The notes beneath the pieces are model-generated. The model saw nothing but the letters and a program-made list of their open reading frames with translations. It did not search any database and was not told the origin of the DNA. This document shows, one piece after another, positions 26,201 to 38,911 of a stretch of 64,000 nucleotides of DNA. Origin of the DNA: Marchantia polymorpha subsp. ruderalis (lineage: Eukaryota > Streptophyta > Marchantiopsida > Marchantiales > Marchantiaceae); the NCBI GenBank assembly GCA_037833965.1, contig AP031351.1:2058501-2122500 (forward strand), written 5' to 3'. Position numbers and translations under genes: made by a program. How positions within the stretch are numbered: the first letter of the stretch is position 1; every line of letters begins with the position of its first letter.

Positions 26201-29200
26201 GATTTACTAAACCCTGCTGATGTACTTCCTGTAAGCCCTGGGGTCACAGCTGGTGCATGCGTTCCCAGCTTGCAGGTTTCGTAGACTGCACGAAATGAAC
26301 AAGACCAAAACCTGCTCATCAATCCTTTTGTAATGAGCAACACATGAAAACGAGGGAAAAAGCTTATTTTATTGAAGAATTTCACAAAAGCCAAATATCT
26401 AAGAAGGAAACAAAAGTAGGAGTGAGAATATTCAAAATATAAAAACTACATGGATGCAAAAATAATATGGAAAAAGAAGGAAGTCTTCAGGTAAACAACC
26501 TGAACTGAGCTGCTGAAAGAAATCGCTTGCAGCAGTGAGCAAGGAGTCCAAGCCTAGGCATAGAACGTAGTAACTGACCTGCTCCACACGAAAAACAATT
26601 AGATAAACTTCAAGCAAGAAGACAGATACTTTAGCTACACCATGTAACTACTGGATTAAATAGGAGATGCATAATTTCAATAGAAGTCACAAGTATGGGA
26701 CTTGATATTGTTACAAGGGCGAAACACTGTCTCAGTAGCCCCAATCGTTAAGTTTTCTTTTGTGTTTCACCCAACGGCCATCAGATGTGGGGCCTCATGA
26801 GAACACGAGAGTGGCAATAATCGGCAACTGACCGGCTTTGGGGGAGCATATGGCTCCAACGGAGCCTTCTCCCACAAGTGGAGAACATTTGGAGAAGTTT
26901 TCAACCAATCTTCTTGATAACTGCAAAACACATACTGATCTTCAGATGACAAAAGCTATTTGATTTACAGATACCATTCCTATATGAATCATAAATATGT
27001 GCGGTAGGCACAAAAAGTTTATAAGCTATGCACATTCGAAACAACGCGAGAGAAACCACAAGAGATCGACACAAAAGTCAACTAAAGAATAGAACAACCA
27101 AGGCGCTCTAACTATTTCATATATCGATGCATTGTAACTGCCAAACAGTGAAGACTATAACAGAAGCACGAACTTGAATACTGCTGAAAGAATCAACAAA
27201 TTAGGTCAAAAATCATAACAGATAAAGAAGATCGACCGCAGGGGCTTAGCACGCAAGGGAGCCAAAGCATCTCAAGGGTGCGAAGGACAATATCAGACTA
27301 ATTGAAGCATGAAATCAAGAGAAAAACCAAGGTCAATGTACACAAACGACAACTGGTTGAGACCTAACAAACGAGTACGTGAAAATCGATAAGGAGTAGA
27401 AGAACAGAGGAATAAGGAAGCTAGTGCAAGCAGGTCGGACATGACATCGCTGGGAAGAGTCAGTGAGAAAAATGGAAGAGCCAGTCCGACGCCAGAAACG
27501 CCTCCAGTGACCATCAACAATATTTCAACGGGAAGCGTAAAATTCCCGTCGCATAGACTCAGCTGCTGCTTCATCAGTGCAATTTTTCTGCATTGGACCG
27601 CACGGGTGCTGAGAATAACTCCAAGACCAACAAGCCAAAGAAAATAGCATAGATGTTGGACAGATGTATGTAAAAAGGGCCTTAAAGTATATCTCTATGA
27701 TATGCGAAATGCCACACAAAAGCAAAAATCAAAAGAACAGATGGAATATCATTCCTCTGACAACACCCATACTGTTAAACCAAACAGCAATATAACAAAT
27801 ATAAGACAAGAGCCGAGAGATCAAACGGAGGGTCATTCCATTGGAAGCACCAGTCATCAAAACAAAAAGCAGAGTAAACAGCATATGCAGATACAAGAGG
27901 GAGTATGGAGACAATGTAACAAACTTATCTAGCTTTTGAAATCAACCACCGGGACTATACACGCAAGGCGACCCAATATCAAAAACCCGGGAGGTCTCTG
28001 CTCACAGGGGCTGTATATAAGGCATATCCCGATGCATTATAAATATAAGGCAAGTTTAAGAAAGGTCCACAATTTGGAGTAAGACCGAACAAAGGAAATA
28101 TGACATACACTTCACACAGAAGTAGACGTATATCAAGCAAATCTAAGGAAGCATGCGTAGAGTATTCAGAACAGAAGTAGCAATGAAGCTGCAAAAAATA
28201 TAAAAAAGCGGCAACAAAACAAGGGATGAAGTGAGAATAAAACATGACAATAAAGTTGCAGAAAGGGTAAAATGCGACAACAAAACAAGGGATGAAGTGG
28301 GAATAAAACATGACAATGAAGGTGCAGAAAGGGTAAAATGCGGCAACAAAACAAGGGATGAAGTGGGAATAGGATATAAAATAGAACAAAACCTGGTTTG
28401 AAGGACAAGTGAGTGCGTATGCACTGGCGTGTTCAGTGAACAAGTCAGTGCATACGCACTGATTTGTCCTTCAAACCACAGCACCTAATGTGCAGGCTTT
28501 GTTCCTCGATTCAAAAACGAGAAACGAGGACCTTCGACAATATCTATACGACGTGCATCACTCCATCCACAGCAGATCCTTGCGGCTTCATCAGCGGATG
28601 CTAACAGGCTTCTGCATTGGATCACGCGAGGTTGACGATAACTCATAACCCAACAAATCATGGAGTGTTTCCAAAACAGTAGGAAGACTTTCAAATAGCA
28701 TTTGAAATAATATGTGATCAAACCGAAATAATTAAAGGGTATAATTCCATGCAGCAAGAGCAATGGTTAATATCTATGATGGTGAAATTGATAATTTCCA
28801 AGTGAGTTTCTCTTTGTACTTAGGGTTACAATTAAGTAGGATTTAGTCATCAGTCACATCATCATCAGTCACCTTAGGTTTAGAGAACCAGGCTCAAGTT
28901 TGAGTCTTGAACTCTGAATATATATTACTTGTCTGTTTGTTTATGAGGAATACATGTCAGAATACGCATCTAGCCGAAAGTTGTTGTACAAGAGTACTGG
29001 ATTAATGTGCATTGGGGATGGAATATATTATAGCAGCAGTTATGGGTCATTATAACATGGTGGATCCAGATAGGGTCCATGAGATGTTGCTTTTATATTT
29101 GCGTCAGAAATCATTCGAAGTATCTCCTTGATTTCATTGCGTAACCTTTATGAGTACCCAAGTTAGTATAGCATCATGTGAGGAGGGTAATATGGCTACA

Positions 29201-32200
29201 AGGAACTCTAGATTCTTAAGAAAACAGTACCTAGATTATCATACTTAAAACATAAAGTAATACTTTCAACAGCACCATAAACAACCGAGAACATTTTGAA
29301 TAGAGGGCACGATGACACTAAGTGAACTGGAGAAAAATATCGGACAAAAACACAATTTACTCAGACGTCTATGACTATAGATCATGAAGACCGCAGACCC
29401 AGCGCTTTGACTAGTCAGTGCTATCAGACTTCAAAATAATGTGCTTACGATTTCAAGATAATGCCCACAACAGTTAGTGGACAATATCAAGAGAGAAATG
29501 ATCACTAACACTCTTTCAACTTTACAGCTAAACACAAACTGACAAGGAATCAAAGATTGAACAAGAGCGTGTTTTTCAAGAATTGCAGGCATGACATCCT
29601 CTAAAGGTCAAGATCGCAAGACAACAGAGCTCATGAAGGCTGAGAGCTGATGATGGCATTTGACACGACTGAGCAGTTAACAAAAAAGATTTACAGCACA
29701 ATAGCTCTTGTATACTACATCAAAATTGCAAACGCAAAAAAACCTCAAGCGCATAGCAATTTTACATAGCAACCACCAGGAGAAAATCTTAGTGGAGGTC
29801 TTGACCATTACCCGACAAGTAAGGCAGGGGTCGGAAGGGCAATCATGGTTGCACCATGGCTGCTAGCACTTGGTTGCAGCTCTGAATCGCTCGTTCCTGC
29901 ATCGTCTAGAGTACGTCTTTGGTCATCACCACGTGCCTGATCTGATAAAGATGACGTGTCCAATATTCGACTGTTACTACCCCTTCGCAGGTCAAGGTCA
30001 TCTTGTCCTGATGGTACCTTCAGCACTCCTGGATTTCCAGCATTGCAGTGCGGTGGGGTCACAGGTTCACCAGCTGCCATAGTGATAGCACTCATACCCT
30101 CCTTTGAATCGGCAGTAGCACTTCCGCAATCACCTTGAACTCTACCACGACACCAATCTAGTCCAGTCAAAGGACCGTCTATGTTTGATTCTCCAAAGGC
30201 CGATGAAATAGCAACGCGAAAGTCCGATTGAAGCAAGTTTGCAACGGTAGCTGGTGAGACCTGTAAGCGATGTAAATGTAAGCCAACCATAAATCTCCTC
30301 AAGTCACCTTCAACCTTCAACGGTAGTCAATACTAGGTGCTCTGATAAACTACCTATTGGAGCTTACAGACATGCTAGGTAAGTCTCTTCATAGAACAGT
30401 ACGGCATCTGAGGACATGTTCAAAAATTTGACGTCAACATCCTACAAAATAGACTCTTCTATTACACAAGAAATCAAAAGCCATCATACTAAGACCCTTA
30501 TAGGTTGCCGACTATGTACCTCTGCAGCCAACGGATCTATGTACTCGAGACCTGCATTATCAAGACTATGACGGATTGAAAACATTCCACCACAACCAAT
30601 GTGATTTATGCCTGGTCCGCAACCACACTGATGCCTCTGACGCTCTTGAAAGGCAAGCCAGCCCAGAGGTCCATCACCACACTCTCCATCCAAGGCGATG
30701 TCTGAGGCAACAGCAGCCTGTTGTGCCAGCAAAGGAATGGCGTCTACAACAGACTGCCAGTTGTTCAACTTTTGAATAGCGACCGTGTTTCCATCGGCTC
30801 CCATGTTTCCCGTGTCTGGAGAAGCAGAGCTGGAGCCAATGCGCGAGTCTACAGTTGAATTTCCCGTCTTTTGAGGTTTCGGAGTTTGAACTGGACGCCA
30901 CACACCAATAGGGGCAGCCCGAAGCCCATCTTGTACATCTTCATCGGCGTCTCCTGCTATCCTTGAAGGGAGTAATTTCTTCTTCTGTGCGGGTGGGGGT
31001 TTAGACATCACTCTACCTACTTGTTCCCCTTGACTTTGTGAATAATCGGAGTTGCCATCCTTTACTCCAGACGGTAACTTCACACTCAAAGAACTCGGAG
31101 TACCTGCGGCACGATTCCCATTGATTGATGCTGTAGAAAAATCTGTGGCACAAAGCATCGAAACTTGCAACAGACCACACTCTAGTTCTGTTGCAAGAAC
31201 GGGGGTTGTGGATTTAGGAGGAGCAGAGATTCTAATATCGATCTTGTTCAAAAAGGGGTTACCGGCTCCAGAGCTGTCTTGAACGGGAGAATCCTGCATA
31301 ACTGTCCCACTGTGACCTGGTCCAGAATCATTCAAAATCTGATGACGGGCAAATTTAAGATTGTTTGTTACTGTACTGTCACCGGAAGGATCTGTAACGT
31401 TAAGTGCTTGCTTCCCAGTTGAAACTGTGACAGCTTCATGCAAGGTTTTACCATCCCCCATTTCGTTGTGAGAAGGATCAGTGATTTGTTCAGCTTTGAC
31501 TTTGGAAACTTCTACAGCAGGGAGGGGAGGAGGTGTAGCACTGTAAACATAAACATCTCTAAATGTGACGTCTCCTATCACCTTCCGAGTCTCAGGCATA
31601 TAAGTTGATGACAATGAAACCTCATCTTTGATAACAGGTAATTCAACGGGGGCATAACCAGGTGGAAACAGTAGCAATGCCTCAGCTTTTGCCAGAACAT
31701 CGATTACCACAGGTGTTGCGGTGGGAGGTGACATCTGCCCGGTACTTTGTGGTTGTGTGGTTTCCGAGGTGGACACCTTCGTTCCTCGCGCAGTTTGCTC
31801 CTTCATAGAGAGCAGCGACTGTCCCCCAAAACCTTCCAAAGTAGGGAAGTCCAGGATCGGAAGCAACATTGGATCTGAATTATCCATGCATATAGTACCA
31901 GGTGTGTTCACTCCCTCAACAGAATCAGCAAGGGAGAAAATCATTGACTGAGATTCTGCCGTTCCTGGGGGCTGGATACAAGGCAACCACCTGTTAGTCG
32001 AAATATCGACAGCAAACTACAACAAACAGGTAAAACAAATTCTTGATTTCAAACGTCGCAACCGAAGGCCGGACAACCTCTCACCTCTCCGAATCCAAGA
32101 ACATCGTCTTCGAAAAAATCACCAAAGTCTCCAAACTCGGCAAGAATGTCCGCGTCCGTTTGCATTTCCATGCCCATGCCCATCCCTAACCCCATTCCTT

Positions 32201-35200
32201 CGTCAGTCCACTCCCAAGGTGTTCCCACTTGACTGCCACCCTCTCTTGGGGTACCTACAGCGATACTCATGGACCCTTGTAAGGTCAGCTCCCCAGTATT
32301 ACCACCGCCCTTCCTTCCAGCCGCAGAGCTACCTCCATCTAACATAGCTGAGAGCTCTCCACCGGGACTAGTGCTTATTTTCCCCACTTTGGCAGATGGC
32401 TCTCCTGATAATCCAGACACCTTTCCGCGACTACGTTTTGACCCCTGCATGATCATACAAAACGTTATTGCTGCAGAACGATATTGAACTGCTAACTTGC
32501 GCACAGGTAGAGCCCTAGATTCAAACATATCAGCAACCCAGTGAAGTTCACTTCCGTTTGGAAAGAGGGTAGGACAGCAAGGATTGTATACCCCATACCC
32601 AAATTACCATACCACACGTGAGAAACAAATTCGCATTGCTCCGAGAGTGTAGACGCAATGAAATGTGAGTTAAATAGCATTTTACTGCGATAAAATCACA
32701 AAGACAAGCCACATAAATGCAATATTACAATGTGTAGACGCGTCTCACCGAGTTGCCTGCAGCAACATCTGGGTTTTGAGCTGAGTTGCGAACGCTTGAC
32801 ACAGAAGAGCGCTTGAAAGAACCTCCACCAACTGTGTTTGCTCCCTTGCTCCCCAGAGAGTCAGCATCTCCTTCTAGCTCTCCTTCGCCTGTCCCAACCT
32901 CACTCTCGCTAGAACTGCTACTGCCACTGCTACTACCGCTACTTCCCCGACTACTGCTGCTCTTGATACTTGCCCCACCACTGCCACTACTACTGCTACT
33001 TGTACTACTACTGTCTGCTCCACCACCCGAGATTTGGGGCTTATCTTTGACGGGAGCAACGACTGTTCTATTCCTGGATCGGCGACACACGTCCTTCTTA
33101 GCAAATCGATGATCTTTTGTCTAATATATACCTTCAGAAACCATTGGTACATGACCATTTAAAATCTGGAAAACCTGAGAGAACTCGACAACTCCGACTT
33201 GACGCAGAAGTATAACAGGGGCAGATACTTACCAGTTAAGACCTGGTACGGCACTGTCCTCTAACCAATGCGTGCCAGCCCACTCCTGCAACCAGCATCT
33301 GCACAGGCAAAACCAGTCTAAGTCCAATGCGAATAACAAAATGCAGAACGTCAAGAACAAGAAACACAATGAGCGAAGAACAGGCAATCAAAGAATTTAC
33401 TTCAGCAACAGTCAACTCCAGCTAAAAACTTCTACACTGAGTTGAAAAGCCAAAAAACAAACGAAGAATTGAGTTGACTGTCTTTGAAAGACTACCTTCT
33501 CAAATAAGTGCGTGAGGGCACAGGAGGAAGAACTGGAGCCAACACCGCCTCCATGGGATATATGAGCACCTTCCCATCAACTTTCGCATCTTCTCCTGCC
33601 TTCACTTGTCCCTCGTCATCAGCCTCACGTGCTTGATCCAAAGAGGGATCAACGTTGCCCTGTGAGCTTCCCGTATTGCCTGGGCTTGACCCAACGAAGC
33701 CAGCTTGCTCAACAGTACTTTGAGCCTGGCCCACCCAAACCTCGGCATAACATGACTGGACTGCAACTCCTCCATTGCTCGATGGTGATGACGACGACAC
33801 CACGCGAAAAGGTAAAGACGATGCAGTAAAAGCCTGCAGCTTGCTGCAACAGCACCAGCATTGGCAGCACTGGCGGAATCAGCTTGTAGGTTGAGCCAGC
33901 CCAGAATCTGCAGGCCTTCACCCTGAGCCAAGGTTACAGCCGTGCTGTTCTTAAACCAGCTGCAAAACCAAGTGATTAACCAAAATACACAACAAAATCC
34001 ACCGCAACTTGCTCATGATGCAATGTAAGGGCAGTATAGATATCATGGTCCAGGAATTGCCGAGAGGCTTGTGAGAGGTTCCTCACTAACTTAGGAAAAA
34101 CTTAGAAACATGCAAACGAGCGTTAAATCCGCTTTCAACAATATTGGAACTACATGAGGAGCCTACATGCAAACTCCAGAGTCCAGTTGAGATCAAAATC
34201 CTTTGAATTTTGATGTCAACGGTGAATCAGAAGAACTATGGGATGAATTTCTCAACTCACCAAGGTTCTGGTTGGTTTTGGATGTCTCCATGATGAAGAT
34301 TGGTAGATCGAACTGGCAAATGGAGGCTTCCCAATCGCAAGAATCGACCACCATGCTACAACACGTTTGACCCACACTTTTCACAGTGCAATTGAAAGGC
34401 ACTGATATCTCATAAAACACGGGTACAACAAGGAAAAGGATGATCTATCCAGAAAATGCACTCTGGATTGAAAGACCCTCTACTTCAAACGTCAACTATT
34501 AACAATCACAGCTCCCGCTTGTATACAGGAGTATGTAGGAGAAGAGGAGTCCAGGACCTCCAGGGAACTGTAAGTGGTACATAACACAAAACAGCCAGCC
34601 AGAGCGTACAGAGGATTGCACTGCGTGTCCAGAACTTTCAGAATAAGGTGCCATTGGAGAAAGTTTTGAAACACTCTGGTCAAACCTTTCCAACTTCTTT
34701 CTTTTGCTTGTTTGTGTGGTTCATGTAATCACATCTAAGTTTTGCAAATTAATGCTGCCCAGTAGGGAATGACGTCAACGAACTTTGATCACAAGTTCCA
34801 ACGTTTTTTGCAGCAGTTGCAGCAGGTAGAAGCAAAAAAAATAACACATACGAAAAACAGATCCCTCTAATTTTCAAAACATATTGACTTCATATCCAAC
34901 AAAATTTCAAACGCGAGGAAAGGACACGAAAACTCAGGCATTGGCGACAATCTTAAACTACAACCTAAAAATCACATTCGTCAGGCTTTCTCTGCCTGGA
35001 GGATAGATGACTAGAGGCTTCAAGTTGATAGGGTTACCTGCGATATAATACACTCACAAGATCCCCGGGACAACATCCAGTAAGACGTCCACTGAGACCA
35101 TAAGGGGGTACAGCCACTGCGCAAACCCGACAGTGAAGGCATGCATAAAAACCAAATTTGTGCAAAGGTTCTCCAGGTGAGTGAAGGAAGATTACTCTCT

Positions 35201-38200
35201 AAATTTTGAAACCTGGTATAGAACTTGAAAGGCTGAAAACAGAGAACTTAGAAGAACGAAGTGTGATTCCATCTCAAGAAAGATGTACAAGTGAAAACAG
35301 CCTCATCTCAACAAACGCTCAATAAACAGAGATCAAACCTACGTACCGGTCAGACTGTTTTCCGTTGGACTATCACTAACGAGTTGTTGTGCTAGAGCCA
35401 ACTGCATGTCGTGGGCAGATAAGAGCCTTACCCTCCTGTTGTTCAAATCAAAGAACTTAACTGAGCAAGGGAAAGAATGATAAATCACGTACAAGTGCTG
35501 CAAAAGAAACGCAGCCCACATAACAGATGCCATACAGAATCCGAGACCTTGAAAAACCTCATGACGACATACAGAAAACCATGCGGCACTAACAAATGTT
35601 AAATGTAACCTTCAACAGGAGTTTTAGTCAGATTCCAAAATATAGACAAGAATGCCTTTGATAGTTGGGTAAATACGCACTTTCGTCGCACAACTACATG
35701 CACGAATAAGGCCTCCTCACTTCCCATGAACATCAGTTCACAAGTTGGTAGCACCTTCCTGTCACGGGCAACGAATAAGGAGGACAGGTTAGACAAAGTT
35801 GCAACAGGTTTTGCAATTTGGGTGGACAAGGTAGAACCTAAGTTAAAGTTGTGTTTTATACTGAAAGAGACAACCTCCATAAAGAGTATCGAGTATTCGG
35901 AGACCTTACTAACCGAAACCAGAGAACATGCTTACACGGTGATCGGAATCCAAACTGAACCACAATTCAGGTAAGTTTCGCTTCAAAATTCTGAAAAAAA
36001 AATTCTATTGCACTAGACACCGACGATACCCTAGATTATTTATTTTCAAGAAATAAAAATTGAGTTTCGTCCAGAAACATATTTTATATAGAATTTTAGA
36101 AGAAACTCCTGTCGACCTTGATGAAGGCATAAAACACAAAGACAGCCTCTTATCCCACTATGAGAACAAAAACTTAGTAAAACATCACAGAAATGGTAGC
36201 TATATAAAAGTCCCATAACTCTCCTAGAGGTTTAGACAATTGTCTGTCCACACACGAGCTTGCAAAAAGTTATGGCAATCACAATTTACACATATGAGCC
36301 TCGACCCTATTTAAAAAAGAAACAGGGCATTGGTGGAGGATGCAAGTTTGGCATGGTTACCTTGACTCTAGCACGCCATGTCTCCTACACTTCACAAAAA
36401 CGTCTCCAAAACGAACATATGAGAGACTTCTCAACGACCTGCAAGTTACACGGAATCTGAGAACGAACGCTGAAAGCAAATATACGTATAGCGTAACGTA
36501 GAATCCAAGGTGGAGTATCCGATAAAAGCTGAAAAATTTTCGAACTGAGAGAGTTAGAAGCAAAGCTCTCTGGAAGCAAAAAACCAACAGCTGTTTTTTC
36601 TAATGTATCAACCCGGCTGATTCCCATTCAACAACCGAAGCCTATCATCATAAGGACACCATGAAAAGGGTGACCTTTCAAGACGATTCCGAAGAGCTTC
36701 AGAAAGCGCAGCTCCCACTTCCTCGTTGTCGCCAGGTACACACCACAAGCCAGCTCCAACAACTATGTGCGCCAAAGCAATGAGTACAGGTAGAATTAAT
36801 AAAATGCTAGATCACAACTTCGACAGAAAACCTCTGGACGTGGAGAGGATGTGAAACACACGTTTTCTGTTGTTTTAGACTATTGACAGATGTCAAATCT
36901 AAAGTGTATGATCGCTTTGATCTCCAAGATTAGGTAGAAAACCAAGAGTGCGTAAAAACTGCAAATGCAGGTAATAAAGCTTGAAGGGAAGGTAATAAGA
37001 ATTGCTCTAGAACAATGGTAAGATATGCATCCAGGTTCAATAATCCAGGTTCAACCATCATGTATACGTTATGCTGTAGACGTTGTGTCCTTTACCTTTA
37101 AGTCCCATGATCATAGGGTGAACAGATGGGCTTATATTATCGTGCCGGCCAGGTGAAAATATCCATAGTTTAAGTCTTTCATCTGCAGGCAACAACAAGA
37201 AACCAGCTTAATATAAGCACAAGCCCGCTGTGCACAGTAAGAATTCTCCAGGACCCATGTCTCCAGAAATCAAAGTACCAGAAGAAGCGCATCGCACTTC
37301 GCTGCTGGACTCTATCTTTTCTCTAGGTTCGAAAGCTCTCACTGCTACATCCAGTTAGTAACTACATCTGGTCCATTCAGGTAGGCTCAACACAACAAAT
37401 CGTTTGTGAAGGTGCTTCCGAGACTCTGAACCCAAGTGCTTCAGGATAACCTCTTAACTGTAGCACAAGTCTGGGTCATGACACTTCATGAAGAGAGTAC
37501 CGTAAGGACATGGAGAAGTTTTGAAGATGGTCATGTAAACGACATGAAGCCTGGTACTTAGTTACTGGGTGGAGACTTATGTTATTATGAGTCCATATTG
37601 AGTAAGAGATGGCATATAAAGACCCACCTGAATTTGTAGGGCGTGTTATAGAGCCCTCCTTGATAGGGGATACTGTCCACGCACTGAGGTGTCCTTCGCC
37701 TTGGAGCCGCACGTGTGCCATCATGACTAGCATGTTCATCGCATCCTGACGGTTTTTTTCCATCCTGAGGCGTATAAACAGAGCCCATTAGTATTATTCT
37801 GTTGGAGCACGAAGAGCATACATCCCGCCTTGGCCCAGTGACGGCGAAGCATAACTTGTTAAAAACGCGAGTCATGAACAACAAATCCGTACAATTGAAA
37901 GAACTCCCATGTCTGTGAAGCTGCAGAGCTGCTTCACGACGGGTTTACTGAAGTGATCTTCGAAGATTCAGGGTAAGGCTTCGGAGAACAGATGAGGCAA
38001 TAAAATTGAGGCCGTGGAGCTCATCCTAGGCACCCAGCATAGCGGAGGGCCAACTGTCTTATCTTTCATAAACGTTGTATTCTAGTCGTGCACAAGAGGA
38101 TGACTAGTTCACAACCTTCAGGCGCGAGTGTATATGTTTATTTTATTTTTAAGTTTTTTTATTTCCAAGGAGACTGTGACATTAGATTATCAAAACAACG

Positions 38201-38911
38201 ACTGTATTCCCTTCACAATTAACTCAAGAAGTATGTCACCGTGAGGATGTGAAATTGGAACCTGTTTTGAATTTCAGACTCGGTGAGTTTGCATGAAACA
38301 AAATATCTGAGAAAGAAATAGTGAAGCACTGAAACCATAAATCCCGTATGACTCAAGGACATGGGAGAGCTCTTGCAAGCCGATAAGAGGTACATACGTT
38401 GAGGATTCCATGAATTCTAAACACAAAGGGCACCGGCATTTTGCCCGGGGTATTCCCCAGGAATAGCACACCAATGTGGACAACCTCATCATGGCGTTCT
38501 GCCTTGGATTAAAAATCCGGTTGTGTGAAAAAATCTAGAAGTAATAAATCAAAGTGAAAAAAATTGAAGATCGAAGTCGGGGTTTAAGTCGCACCTGGAA
38601 GTGCTCGGTGAGGAGCGTTCCACATCTGGAATAAGCTGAAACCATGAGACTTGATGCAGCCCAGCCTGCAACAGACGAACACGCAGTGTCAACGACTTTG
38701 TGATCGTCATTGAAGTAAACGGGAGTGATCAGATTTGAAACTCAGAAGTTAGTAACTCTGTTTGAAAACTGATATAAAATGCTTCGCGAATAAAAACTGG
38801 GCTGAAGTGCACAAAATCCACTCCATGTTCCATGCCGCAAAATTAAGTGCCTGCAAGGAGGCAAAATTTCGTAATTTTATCTCGTACAATTCTGAAGATG
38901 TTGGTGATCAT
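23298..38911 (-). CDS. MED13: MED13, Mediator kinase-module subunit (about 21 coding exons)
   Basis: MED13 links the CDK8-cyclin C-MED12 kinase module to core Mediator and so represses or tunes RNA polymerase II transcription in the nucleus. Minus-strand exons: 38911-38888, 38665-38595, 37764-37628, 37182-37096, 36762-36675, 36438-36361, 35758-35681, 35435-35347, 35116-35038, 33843-33496, 33298-33233, about 33120-32749, 32444-32085, 31971-30520, 30260-29812, 26920-26833, 26578-26500, 26285-25990, 25828-24772, 24508-24125, 24022-23298. Blocks matching plant MED13 (Arabidopsis MAB2/GCT) include MITNIFRI, GLHQVSWFQLIP, LKLWIFSPGRH, LSYVRFGDVF, GRLTGCCPGDLV, LAEFGDFGDFFEDD, PPGTAESQ, YQEDWLKTSPNVLHLWEKAP, VYETCKLGTHAP and, at the C terminus, ALSWLTVSPSLN and LPFHCHVAQRLRRLL. 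The predicted length of about 2,130 residues is slightly longer than usual for plants. Exon 14 is one 1,452-nt, mostly low-complexity exon. The exon 11-12 junction is unresolved because the phases do not match; the donor of exon 18 could also be three bases earlier. Confidence 0.95.
28208..28371. repeat. 66-bp tandem repeat, about 2.5 copies, in a MED13 intron
   Basis: Units start at 28208, 28274 and 28340 with the word GCGRCAACAAAACAAGGGAT; the third is cut short. They lie in the 2.9-kb MED13 intron 26921-29811. Because 66 is a multiple of three they create long artefactual minus-strand frames. Confidence 0.93.
28395..28477. repeat. Fold-back hairpin with 32-bp arms in a MED13 intron
   Basis: Arm 28395-28426 and arm 28446-28477 are reverse complements at 30 of 32 positions and are separated by a 19-base loop. 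The outer 14 bp and the inner 15 bp of the arms match perfectly. The hairpin is transcribed within the MED13 pre-mRNA and lies 23 bp beyond the tandem repeat. It could be a small fold-back or MITE remnant or an RNA stem; arm length is short for a typical plant microRNA precursor. Confidence 0.88.

Noticed and set aside
28143-28484. Phe/Cys-rich minus-strand frame of up to 154 codons in a MED13 intron
   Set aside because: It is produced by the 66-bp tandem repeat, whose length is divisible by three, and the hairpin.
33602-33931. Upstream extension of MED13 exon 10 in the frame ILGWLNLQADSASAANAG
   Set aside because: It is in a different frame from the conserved SCYAEVWVGQ segment; the acceptor before 33843 restores the correct phase from exon 9.
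38390-38480. Candidate extra MED13 exon between exons 2 and 3
   Set aside because: Exon 2 (phase 2) joins exactly to exon 3 at 37764 and matches plant MED13 without a gap; this stretch has no MED13 similarity.
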